Shown here: piece after piece, positions 26,001-38,024 of the stretch
Layout: each line of letters opens with the position of its first letter
How positions within the stretch are numbered: position 1 is the stretch's first letter
Made by a program: the position numbers and the translations under genes
The notes under the pieces: generated by a model
Databases searched by the model: none
What the model saw: the letters and a program-made list of their open reading frames with translations, nothing else
What the model was told of the DNA's origin: nothing
NCBI GenBank assembly: GCA_032358255.1
Contig: JAULBX010026941.1
Location: 1 to 64,000, forward strand
From: Heterotrichella gracilis
Lineage: Eukaryota > Sar > Xanthophyceae > Tribonematales > Xanthonemataceae
Length of the DNA: 64,000 nt
Direction: 5' to 3'

Positions 26001-28972
26001 GGCATTTGTGAGCATGGTGACTGTACTGGCGGCTTGAGATTACAGCCAGGCCACATGCAGTGCACTGGATTGATAAAATGCTGCAACTGCACCCACCCAA
26101 ACCCTCTCGGGATTCATTGCATGGTGCGGCATCTGCCAATATCTTGTGGTGGAGCTGGAGGATGGTTGCCTGAAGGTTGTGCTGCATGGCGCAGGATGTT
26201 GAGGAGATGGATGCTGAGCCACATGGCGGCGCTGACCAAGGCCCGGGCGCGGCTGAGCAGCCAGCGGAGCGCAGGAAAACGCGCAGCCAGCGAGGTACCT
26301 ATTGCATGCATTGGCTGTCACTTGCCATCACACCAGCCCAGCAATGCTGTTACCAACACGATTGTCACCCAATGCCATGGTCCTTAACCAGCATAGCTGA
26401 GTGCCTTGGCTCATGCATGCCGGTCATGCCATCACTATTTGCATTCAGGAAGTCAGGAGCCCGTAGAAGTCTGACTAGTAACTGGATGCCACCACCTACA
26501 GGGGATTAATGGACACATAGTCATGTGTGCTAGCTTCTTTCTCTTATTCTTGCAAGGACAGGTTGGGCACTTATGTACTTCGAATTGTGAGTTTCTTGGA
26601 ACACCTTGCAGATGCTGCAGCACGTGGCCCATCTGAGCTGGACACCCCCGAGCCCACCCCGGGCCCCAAGGCCAAGGGCTCGCCCCCTTCTCCAGATGGG
26701 GCTGAGCCAGCTGGCGAGGCGCCACTGGCAGATGCGCTGCCACCTGCATGCCCTGACCTGGTGCTGTTGCCAGATCCTGCTGCAGATGTGCAGGCCAAGT
26801 CGCCCAACCTGCACTGGAAGGTGAGGCCCACCCCCATTCATGGCTGCACTGGCAGTGCAAAAAGGAAATTTTGGCATTCTTTGCACCGAGGGTGAGGGTG
26901 TAGTCTTACTAGAAGCTAAGGTGGCAGCTGCAGTTCATGCGTGGGACCGGGGATGTTCCACTTTCTGTACTGCAGCTGGCGAATTGATGGGAATAACCAC
27001 AGTGATATGGCATGCTTTGGACTTGGCTGGAAAGTCTTGCCTGTAGATGTAACCATTGCCGTGCTGATGGGCAACATGTGTGCGGCAGGGCGCTTGGAAG
27101 AAGAGCCATAAGCGCCACGTGGAGGCCACCTCGGGCACAGAATCCACACCTGCGGACGAGGTGCATGGCGACTCAGATGGCGCTGTGGAAAGGGCGCCTA
27201 CGGAGGAGCCTGAAGCGGCACACAAGACGCTTTCCTTCCGCAACCGGCGTCGCAAGGGGAACAAGCGCAGGCGCAGCTGGCCGCATGGGGGTGAGGGGAA
27301 GGCGGAGGATGGTGGGGGTGAGAAGGAGGAGCAGGACGGGGAGGAGAAGGAGGAGGATGTGGATGAGGAGTCTGGGTCGCCCAAAGCTCCTGAGGAGCCC
27401 CCTGCCCCGCGCATCACCCGCAACCGCCTGCACCAGCAGCAGCAGCAGACCTCTGCATCAGAGCTGCCGCAGTCTCCCCGAGCAGGCTCACAGGTGGGGC
27501 ATTATTTGGTAACAAGCTTTTTAGGTGCCAACCACAGTTGTCTCATGCATTCCGGTCCCCCTCAGCGGGGATTGCATCCCGCTATGGGACTGTGCATGGC
27601 TTGCAAGCATAGTATCGCAGGTGGTGCATCATGGCGCGAGAGTGGCGGTGCTAGCTACATGTGCTTCAGCAGTACAGGCACATGACCAGGCACCCATGCA
27701 CAGCTTGCGGCACCCATCTGATAAGACAGATACTATACTGTATCTTAGTGCGTAGAAGTGATTCCTAGCAACCACAGTGCTAGCGAATGTGATTTTGTAG
27801 TTACTGCACTCTTATAGCTGCATAGTCGTCTTGTCTTGAGTAGACGATCTGATGGATTAAGGCCGACACACTGCATGCGCCATATCCCTAACAGCGGTGC
27901 CCTGTCTGCCGCAGTCCTCGCCCCGCTCCCCGGCGCATGGCGGGCGTGGCCGCCAGCGCTTTAAGCGCCAGCGGATGGAGCAGGAGGATGGCGACATGCC
28001 GCCGCCCGGCTCGCCACCCATCATCTCAAAGTCATCGCTGCGCGTGAAGCCCCAGCCGCGCGCCCGCTCGCCGCATGAACCCGAGCCCCTCCCCAGGCGG
28101 CGCATGCCCAAGCAGCACATGCAGCGCGGCGGGCTGCTGCCCCCGCCACCCAGGGCCCCGTCCCTAGCCATGGCAGGGCACAGCGGCGTCTACCAGAAGC
28201 ACCCCTCGCAGGCGTTTGGGGCTTACCAGAACCCCCGCACCACTGCACCGGCGTACCACCTGCCAAACTCCCCGCACAAGGTGGCGTATGCGCAGCGCAG
28301 CAGCGGCAGCTACCAGGCGCCCCCAGCCAGCGGCGCGTTCCAGCCGCGCGCAGTGTCTGTGCCGGCTGCCTACCATGCGAATGCCATCGCCTTCCGCACG
28401 CTGCTGGATGCGCTGGGTGCTGCCGACATGCGGAAGATGCGCAGCAAGGGGCAGCGCGAGCCGATGGTGGAGCGCCAGCTGAACGGCAGCAGCCGCGGCA
28501 GCCCGTCCGGCGTCAGCAGGTGGCATGCTGCCGCGTCTTGCCCGAGGTGCGGCACCGCCTGGCTGGGTTGTGGGTGGGAGGGATACTGTGCGGGGGTTGT
28601 GGCAGTTTAACAAATGCTCGTGTCAGCTGCTTGCCACTCTGTAGCTATACTTCATCCTGGTTTTAAAACGTTACTGCCACCTTTGGTCACTTGCATTCGA
28701 GCAGTACAGCCAGATCAGCAATCATGTGTGCACAGTGTGCCCAACGCAGGGTCTTCTAAGCAAGCCATGCACCGTTTCCATCTTCACACATGTGTGGAAG
28801 CTTGGAGTTGTTTGACCTTTGCGTTGTACATGTCAGCTGACCCCCTCTTCCAATTCTACGCAGGATCCTGTCCATCATGCCTGACGGGTGCCGCTTTGAA
28901 GCCTGGAAGTCTGAGCAGTCAGCAGGCACCGGGCCAGCACTTCCGAAGCCCCCTGTTCCCTTGTTCAGGTGA
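23098..28972 (+). CDS. large charged low-complexity protein with Tudor-like segment
   Basis: Fourteen exons: 23098-23215, 23297-23460, 23588-23859, 23983-24059, 24218-24411, 24505-24697, 24863-24963, 25322-25520, 25779-25975, 26195-26294, 26612-26820, 27089-27493, 27915-28519, 28864-28972. All phases close, giving about 980 residues. Most of the protein is disordered: acidic Ser/Glu runs (SESEIDV, EEKEEDVDEE) alternate with Lys/Arg clusters (KRSGRKGG, RRKGNKRRR), and RRKTRxxR occurs more than once. The one ordered part (about 305-365, exons 6-7) reads KKWYRARLLKDTPTRVLIEF, a GFEEE turn, IWLPRDSDRVWRGSYKG: a small beta-barrel pattern resembling Tudor or Agenet readers of methylated histones. 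Proline/tyrosine-rich C-terminus ends in PDGCRFEAW. A nuclear, chromatin-associated role is inferred only from this. The first in-frame ATG of exon 1 was taken as start. Confidence 0.75.
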
Positions 28973-31055
28973 CGGAAACGCGTTGCAACAAAGTTATGGA
29001 TGATGAACGTCTGTACACCGGGTACACAGCAAGGAGAGCCTGTGGACCTGCATCTTAGCTTCCCATGCGTTGCGTGACGCATCGTGCGCAGCTATTGGCC
29101 TTGGGGCATTGCTGCCTCATCACATTAGCAATCTCCGTCCAGTTGATGGAATGGTACTGGTCAATGAGAATTTGCAAAGGGATACTACTTGTCAATGTGA
29201 AGGTGAAAAATGTGGGTGGGGCAGTGGGGATGGTACAACTGTGCCATTGGGATGAAAACATTATCCATGTGACAGCTGTTGGTTTTTGCTTGTGTTTGGG
29301 GTCGTTATCATGTTGTTGGTGGCATGTGGAGCTAATAAGGGTTTCCACCTGGCAGTGCACTTGCCCTTGAGCAAGTTAACACTGTGAGGGTTACGGTCTG
29401 TCACAGGGGTGCAGCTCGTCTATGCCTTTGTGTTTTATTTTTAGTAAACTGGCAGCTGGTTATCTCTCAACCAGGGCGTCAGTCATGCATGCTACCGTGA
29501 TGCATTGCACATTGTGCCGTTTTGCTGCCAACAAACTTTCTAAACTTTCCTGCTCGCTGTACCTGTATGCGGTGTTACAGCAAGTCAAAGTATGAGGTTG
29601 CCTCGTGCATATAGCACATCCACATAGCCATCGTGCACCTGCACCAGCCAGCCGGGATGAGGCGCTTGCATGAGCATGCAATGTGTGCCAGCGTTACACA
29701 CAAGTAGGCCAAGAACAATGTTTACAAGGCCTTTTCAATAGGATGTGCCGCCCTGAATGTCAGTCAGGGATCCAGGGCAGCCTGACAGTGTCTCACAATG
29801 TACATGTTTGTGCACCCATCAGCAAGGGGAGGGGAGTATCATAGGGTAACCGTTGGCGTTTGACATGTGTATCTGATATAACATGGCATGTTAAAGAGGT
29901 AACCGTTGTTGAACGAGCGTTGACCATGCATGACTTCAATTGAGTCAGTCAACCACAGTGACTGCCAATTGGAAAGGCTGGGCCTCGTGGCATGGCATGG
30001 CATGCATCCGTCGTCACACCACAGGTGCCAGAAATTGTGCATGGGACACTGAGGCTTTCAAAGAACAGTTCCTCCAATGCCCAAGTCGGTGCGTGGGCCG
30101 CCTTCCTAAGGGATATTCAAACTTGGTGACCTAGTATCACTGATGGCATGGGCAAATAATTTGAACCACTAAGTCTTCGAGAGTGACAGGCACCGCTTCG
30201 GACGTTGAAAGCAGGCTTAAGCCTCAGAGATCTACAACATAACTTTGAAAGTAGTTTAATACAGATATTTTTAAATAAAACCCTGTTTTGAACTGCTGCA
30301 TGCCATTGGTGCAGGCACGTAGTACTGCTTCTGAATCAACTGGAAATTGCAGCCTGAGGGACTAATCAATTAAGTTTGCGTTAAATTCAATGGCCAGGCC
30401 TCATGGGCTTCGGCAAATGCCAATAGTACCAGATATCATGCGACAAAATTGCATCAACTCGTTTGCTTGTTGTCCAAAACAAGGCATGCAATACTCATGC
30501 ACGCATGAACTGATCGGTCATGCACGGTCCGGTGATGATAGAAGTTGCTTTCCCAAGCCTCAGGGCGTTAATAACGCTAACTTAGCGATGTACGTGCCAC
30601 TGTATACATGCATGGTACACGGCCAGCAGCTGGATACAAGCCTGTGGCTATGACCCGGCGCTCCAATACGTCCAAAAACTATGCGATGCATTTTTCTGTC
30701 TCCAAGATATTCCAACTGGGGGTGTGAAAAGCGACACGGATTTGCTAAAATTTAAGGACAACGATCACCCAACTCTGAAACAGGTTTGTACATGGGCTGT
30801 GGTGCATCAAACGCTGGCATGCTAATAGATCACTGGTTGTATCTAGCCCAAGATGGACCAACTCCTCCAAGGACATCTGTTCCCATAATGATGTAGATGG
30901 GACAGCCAGGGCCCATGATTGGCCAGGAAATGGTCGGAGTGGCGGGGGGGGCAGCTTGGAGGGGCAGGGCCGTGACCCACGTGCGGCACTGGAAATTCAC
31001 GCCCCACGTTGTGCGCTTTCTCAAATGCCTTGAAAAACTCCACCACCCATACTCC
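28973..31055. other. convergent intergenic region; no gene recognised
   Basis: The 2.1 kb between two converging 3' ends contains no exon-like reading frame. An AT-rich segment with AATAAA lies near 30270-30285, and short repeats of the GGCATGGCATGC type occur near 29990. Nothing else was recognised. Confidence 0.55.
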
Positions 31056-34000
31056 TCACCCCTTGGCAAACCAGTATGGGCTCTTGGGATGAACCGCGTA
31101 GACAGTGTTGGCCATTGAGTCTTTCCTCGAGCCTGCATCACCGCCACATGGTGCACCTCATTAACTGGATGCAAATGATCGACACAGACATAGTTATACA
31201 GTGATGAGTGGGTTTCATATGTGATCAAGGTTAACAAGATAATAATACGGTAGGTCCCATGTTCTATCAGGTGCTTTGCAACCCACCTTTTGCCTTTTGG
31301 CCCGCTGCAGCTGGCTTGTGCATGTTGAAGGGCGCCAGCGGGTGGGAGGTGGCAGAGTCGGATGGGCTCTGCACAGCAGGCACGGGAGTCAGACAGGGTA
31401 CAGCACGCACCATGCCAGAACCCACCATTCACCACGTCATTCTATATCACACGAATTTGTGATGAAAGCATTGCCTGGCCTGGGGCAAAATGCCGCAAAC
31501 TCTGCATTTGACATGTCCGGCTTGAAAGCCTACTCATATGTCCTTGATATTATTCAACCCCCATACCCGCCACGGGGTTCCAAACCTTGTGCACCATACA
31601 CACCATAAGCCACGGATGCAGCTGCAGCTCACCTCTGCATACTTGTACGCCACCAGGTGCCCACCATGCTCGTTCTCCTTGTTGTAGTCATCAAATGAAG
31701 CCTGCACAGCACAAAAGGTTTGGAATCAGGGGTGAGGTGCTGAAATGCACATGTGGGATGGGTGCAACCAAACAGCGGGTGACTAAATGAAAACATCAAG
31801 GGACGGAAACAGCTTTACAGCAGGGCTGGCCAGTGCACACACATGTGGTGTGTGGGATGTCATGCAGCACAGAGCCTGTGGGCCAGCAAGGGGGAGGGCG
31901 GGTGTCGCACTCGTACCATGTTTGCAAACGCCTTGAGGCCTGCAGGCTCCGGCGTCCTGCACAACAGGGGCAGCAGCACAATCAGGGTGTGGGGCTTTTG
32001 CGGGTCACTGCACTTGTAAATAGTAGAGAATTAAAAAAAAATAAGTGGAAAACATGTTTTTTTTAACTCAGGAACGCGTTCCACAGCTCTGTGTATAATG
32101 GGGGAGAAGCTGTCCAAGGGTGGCAGTGACTTCGCTCAAGGCACTGTGTAGATTGGAAGGACAACAGTGCCAGAGAGCCTCATGCAATTGTGTCAGCAGC
32201 ACAAACGTCAGCAACCTGATAGGACTCCTCCTTGATATCAAAACCATTTACTTGAGCCTCAGCAAGCAGCCTGTGAGCACATATAACCTTATAAAAACCC
32301 CAACCTCCTGCTACCCCTTACCGCTCTATGGCGGGTGCAAACGTGAGCTCCTGTGCGATCTGGCTGGTGAGGGCCGCGCTGCGCTGCGCCTGGTCGTCTA
32401 TCATGCGCCGCGTGGAGCTCAGCATGCCCAGCACGCTGTCCAGCTCGCACTGCAGGTCGGGGCCGTCTGCGGGGGTGCAGGGGGGAGTACTGGGGTCCAT
32501 GCCCTGCACACGGTGGGAATTTGTTTAGAGGCGTTTTTTTTCAGTCCATTTGTTCTGGCCAAATTGACTGGGCTGCAAAAGGAGGCATCCCAGGCCAAGC
32601 CAGGTGGCACAGCCAACGAAACCCAGTGCTTAAGTGCCTTCCGCCAGCCACCAGCCTCACATGTGCATGAAGCTAGCCAGTCAAAATAATCCATGTTGTG
32701 GTAACACATCAAAACTACTGCCGCGGGGCGCACCTGGTAGGCCGGCTTGCTCACGCTGCCCTGCTCGCTCCCCACGCCATACTCCTCCATACCCATGCCC
32801 ATGCCATCGTCGTAGCACTCCCCTGCCCCGCCTGACACCTGCGCCCGCAGGCCCTCGCACTCCCTGTGGGAGGCGTCCAGCGACTCCTGCAGCCCCTGGG
32901 CCCTGCGCGCCAGCACCTCCAGCTGGTGCGTGAGGTCAGCCACACGTGTGCTGAGGGTGAGGACCTCCGTGGACATCATGCCCTCGTTGGTGCGGCTGGC
33001 ATCAAGCTCCGCCTGCAATAAGTGGGAGAAGATTTATCAGCATGGCTGTAAATTCTAAGGCCCGGCATCATCAGGCGTCTGTGGCCTCAAAGGAGTAGGG
33101 TCAGCAATCGGACGCAGCAGCCGTCACATCACCATTTGAGCTACAGCCGCGAATGGGCGCCAGTGGTACTCATGCAGATGGCGAGGCCCTAGCCATGGGG
33201 TCTGCTGCTGATTTAGCCCTTTAAAAACTCCCAGATTATTAAGGTTAATCAATTCGTCACAAGGTTTTGCTCTGCACGTGCATTGGCAATACCTCCCCAT
33301 TGCAAAGTTTACAGCAGGATGTGATTTTGCGTCTTCCACCCTACCTGCAGCGCGTGCACCTCCCCCTTGCTCGGCCCAGCTCAGTGGCCAACGTGGCACG
33401 GCACCCGCACCACACAACCCCCCCTGCTCTCGCCCCCACACTGCCATGACCCCTGCCCCCTGGCCCCCACACTCTGGCCCCCCCACCACCCTACCACCCC
33501 ACCCGCCCACCTGCAGCGCATGCACCTCCCCCTTGCTGGCCTCCAGCTCGGTGGCCAGCGTGCGCACCACCGCCTCCTTGGCGCTCAGGCTGGTCTGCGT
33601 GTTCTGCAGCTGGCCCTGGGCCTGGTCAAGCCAGCGCCGGCTGTTCTCCAGGGCGGCGTCGCGGCTGCGCAGCTCGGCCTGCGAGGCGGGAAAGGGGGTC
33701 AGGCTCAGTGCTACTCTAATCACAATAATTTGATCAAATCAATAAGAAAAATAATTTCTTGACCAAATTAATGGACATAAACCGTCATTAATAAGGTAGG
33801 CGCGCGGGCTAGTGTCTCACCACTGATCTGCAGACTACCCTGGTCAGTAACTGAAAAGCAATTTCCTTTCACCGAACGATAGGCGGTAGAAAAGAGCAAC
33901 CACAGTCAAACACCTCCATCCCCTTGATAGGAGCCATAGGATTTAGGGTCACACATCGAGGGCTTAGACCTCACCGTTGTCCTCTCGTTCAGCTGCAGCA

Positions 34001-36717
34001 GGTCCTGGTTGAGCGACAGCAGCTCGCTGTCCTTCTCGGCAAGCACCATCTCAAGCTCCTCGATGATTGCGGCAACCTCGGCAATGTCTACCATGCCCTC
34101 ACCACTGGTCTCCTGTGGATTTTAACCATGGGTTACAAAAATGCTAATTTCTCTTTCATATTTCTCATAATATACTTGCAAAAGCCAGTACAACCCGTTG
34201 TAATCGTGACTGTACTTTTTTTACGAAAGCTAAAGGGGAAAAGGACATTGATGCAGACAGGGCAGTCGAGGTTAGTTGCTCTCAACCAGCCTCGCCACCA
34301 GCCCATGTGTGCGCAACTCAAGTCAACCACCTAGCCTGGTGCGATGGGCAAGACATTGCTGCTTCCATGCAAACATTACACAGTAAATTTGCGCACCTGC
34401 AGCTTCTTCAGGGGCGTGGTCCTGAGCGACGCAAGGTCAGTGGGGGAGCCCCCCGGGGTGGTGGCGGGCACGGGGCTGGGGGGTGCGGGGGATGCGGCTG
34501 CGCTTGGCGTGACAGGTGGCGCCTCCTCCTCTGCCTGCTGGACATGCCTGGCTGGGGAGCTGCTGCCCATTGGTACCTCCTCCTGCACAGGCAGCAAATA
34601 ATAACCATCACGATTTTCACACAGAGATCGCCCGCTACCAGCTGCACATGTAAGTAGACAATTGGTGGGGTGTGCAGCACCACTTTGTAATGTCAGGTCT
34701 GCATGGTCCACGATCGCAGAGGACCAGCCAGCGAGGCCCCACATTACACCTTGTTGCTGGCACGCAGTAGGTCAGGCAGGCGCCCCATCGCATGTGATGC
34801 ATGGCACGCGGGCATGGCTGACCTCCACCAGCCGTACCCCACCACCACCCAGCCACCACTGCCAGCGTCGGCGCACAACAAGCCCCGCACCTGTTCCACA
34901 GCTGGCAGCTGCTCATCAGGCGTCGAGGCGGCAGCTGCGGGCGATGGGTCAACCACCTCCACAGGCAGCTCAACAACGCCATCATCCGCTGCATTTACAG
35001 CCTGTTCCACGCCGGCCTCCACAGCGCCTGTTGGCGCAGCAATGGCCTCTGGCACCGCCTCCACAGGCGCTGTGATTGGCTCCACGTCCTCGTCCTCGAG
35101 TGGATCCATGGCAGCAGATGTGGCGGTGGTGATTGCAAAGTAGAGCGCAGCTGCGGCGCACACCGCGGCGGCCATGGCTGCGCTGTGCACCAGGCAGGCA
35201 AAGGCGGCCTCAGTGGCCAGCCAACGTGGTGCCACACTGCGCACCAGTCACAGGGGTCACCGGAGGCATTTAGGGTTTAGGGCTGGGATAAGGGTTATGC
35301 GCTAGGAGGTGTGCACCAGGCAGGTGAAGCCCTCCTCAGGCCAGCCATTGTGGTGCCACACTGCGCACCAGTCACTCGAGGCCTTTAGGGTTTAGGGTTT
35401 GGAGGTAGCACATGCGGACGTCTGAATGACCTGGGGCCTTTGAAGATACCTTCAAAATCCTGAACCCTTTCCAATGAAAACCCAAAATTGCGCACGACAG
35501 AACTGAAATAATAAAGCCTGCATGAATCTGTTTGGCGCTGCTGGCGCAGTGCTGGCAGAACTGCTGGAACGTGACCAACAAACACCTGCACACACGTGGG
35601 CCACACCAGTGCAGGGGCCTTGACCAGCGCACCTCCAGTCGTAGGTTGTCTTGGGGTAGTAGAAGGACGTGTGGGCCAAGGGGTGGCTGGCAGGAGCAGC
35701 TTGCAGGGGCTGCGTGTCCACTGCCTGCAGCCACTTGTCGAGGGGGTGGGAGCGTGGAGGTGGTGAGCAAATTGGTGCCTGTTTGGCGGGCACGGGTGCG
35801 GGTGCAGGCACAGGCACTGGAGTGGGTGCGGCCACAATTACCGCCTGCGGGGGTGGGGTGCGACGTCTGTGAGTAGCTGTACCCTAATTTTATTCGCTGA
35901 AACTTAAAAGAAAAGGGATAAAAGCTCTGGTGCTTTCTAAATATAAAGCAGCACCCCTTGCCACTACTACCATAGGAGCCCCAAGGTTGAAATGGACAGA
36001 CAATCAAAACGGAGGTATATAAGGGAAGACGACACAGTTGTGTTTGCAGCGCGAGGTGGGTCAGTTGCTGTTTAGGGTTTACCTGGGCAGGTGGGGCTGG
36101 TGCGAAAGCAGAAGGCAAGCTTGTTGCTTGCTCAGTTGGGTAGGTTGAGGTAGCGTTGCTGGCGGCACGGGGCGTGTGAGCTTCTGGCGCTGGGACCTGG
36201 AATATAGAGGGGCACATCACACAGGCACGCCACCAAGTTACTCTGGTCAACAGCCAGGCTTCAGCACCGACAAGGGGTGCAGCTCCTACTGCACAACCAC
36301 CCAGACAGTTTGCCTAAATGCTACTTGTCGTGACAAGGCAATCCAGGTCACACTGAGGAGTTAGCACTTTGCTGCCTGTGCGTTTGGCTTAGCAGCCCCA
36401 GGTGCACTTGCCTGGTGTTGTGCCATCTGCGGCCAGTGGATGTACGAAGTGAAGGGGCTCAAGCCCAAAAGCAACCCCAATAGAAGCAGCACTGGAAGGG
36501 GCAGCTCCACAGAGAACCCCTTCTTGGAACCCCGCCCTTTTCTGCTGCTCAGCCAGTCTTGGTAGTCAGGGGAGCTCATCAGCTGGTTGAGCTGTTGGGA
36601 TGTGCACCCGTCCCGCCGTGCAGCGTACTCCTGGGGGGTCATGCGCCCACCAGACACCCGCGTGGGGCACCATCCTGGGCCTGTGTCAACCGCTGCCGGC
36701 TGTTTGCGTGGTGCCAT
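31056..36717 (-). CDS. membrane-anchored coiled-coil protein, function unknown
   Basis: Exons supported by phase: 36717-36412, 36196-36083, 35844-35633, 35236-34891, 34582-34397, 34112-33975, 33678-33511, 33012-32734, 32503-32322, 32270-32216, then 31701-31633, 31368-31287, 31132-31056. The stretch 32215-31702 contains one or two further exons (likely parts of 32128-32060 and 31965-31918) whose joins I could not resolve. N-terminus: KGFSVELP followed by a hydrophobic helix (LPVLLLLGLLLGL) at ~75-90, then a Pro/Ala-rich linker, a second hydrophobic Ala-rich stretch in exon 4, an acidic segment, and coiled coils in exons 6-8 (IIEELEMVLAEKDSELL; LATELEASKGEVHALQ). The C-terminus ends in VHPKSPYWFAKG. 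It may tether or shape a membrane; no family was recognised. Intron 1 has a GC donor. Exon 4 and exon 7 have decayed edge copies in flanking introns. Confidence 0.78.
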
Positions 36718-38024
36718 CGCAAGGGCTTGGCCACTGGCTGCAGATGGTAGCCAAGATGAGAAGAAAAAACACAGTTTCAGGGCGAAACGCAGCGTACATG
36801 AGCATCAATATACGATAACCTTTTGAGGTTTCCTTAGCATAGGTACAGCACGCCTAGAGCAAGTGGTGCAAGCCTAGTTATTCGACACATTCATACGTGG
36901 ACTTTGCTACCATTCAATCCACTCGTGCGGCTCAACGAGCGACGCGCGTTGTAAAGGCCCCTAATCATACACATCTGTCATCAAGTGAGTAGACAACTGG
37001 AATAGAAACCCATCACTATGTGACCTAAAGCAAGCAAAAGGTGCACCCTGTTCACACCCCTCTGCAATGGGTATCCACTGGACTGTGATTGCTGCTTTGC
37101 AGTGTGGTTCTGGCGGGGCCAGCAAGTACTTAAAAACCCACGGAATAATACGTGGGTTAAGGAGAGGAAACACACATTGCTTACCTGAAACGTGCGTGCT
37201 ACAGCTTCGAGAACGGTTATGCTCAGGCTAGTTTTCGCAGTCAGCTTGGTCCCCTCTTCTCAGCTGCAATCCTTGGATTGGCCAAACGATGAAACTTCAC
37301 GGGTTCAAGATGTGGGAAAGAAACACGCAAAGCTGTTGAACGCGTCTGATGTCTGAACAGCTCGCCGTCAGCTGTTCCCTTTCAGCAGTACCTTTCGAGG
37401 CAAGTTGGTCAAACCTCGCTTTTTATTCAAAATTTGACCAGCAAGGGGGGTGGCATAATTACCCTAAACCAGCCCGGAAATAAATCGATAAAGAAATACA
37501 ATTAATTTCTTGCAACCAATGAAGAAACATCTGCAAGGCCCTCACAAAGTTTGCAGCTGAGCTTCACAGCCTCAAGGATTGACCCCCCTACAAGTATTTT
37601 ATGATTGCCAGCTGGCGCAGGCCTCTGTCAGTGGCTCACCACAATAAATATGGAATCAGGCACCAAGGTTTTACATGTATGTAACTGGCACAGCTAGCGG
37701 TGATGGGCTCAGCCTTGCCAACCAGAAGTCATATCCAATGGACACCGTGTTGCAGTCTCTAATAGACATGACTTGTGCCAGAACCACGTGTTACAAGAAA
37801 AGTTTCCAAGCTGGCTTGTGCCCAAGCCTTGTGCCCACGATGCTACTTAGTCACTGGTATGGTAAATAATCATCAGCAAAAAGCATTTTATGCCTGTCAG
37901 GTGAGAAAACTCGGACCCTTGGTGTAGACACTTGGAGTGTTCAGCACTGCATGTAGCTATTGGCGACAGGTAGCTGCACTCGGTGCCAGTCTCTGATGCC
38001 TGCCGGTGGACAGAAGCCAGCCAC
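36718..38024. promoter_or_regulatory. intergenic region upstream of the coiled-coil gene
   Basis: This 1.3-kb gap lies between the start of the coiled-coil gene and the 3' end of the PsbP-like gene on the same strand. It should contain the promoter of the former and the 3' UTR of the latter; TTACA (TGTAA on the minus strand) occurs near 37793. No coding sequence was recognised. Confidence 0.5.

Noticed and set aside
34745-34812. Candidate extra exon of the coiled-coil gene (RLPDLLRASNK)
   Set aside because: Its reading is coding-like, but no acceptor gives the phase needed to join exon 4 and the next exon, which already join each other in phase 0.
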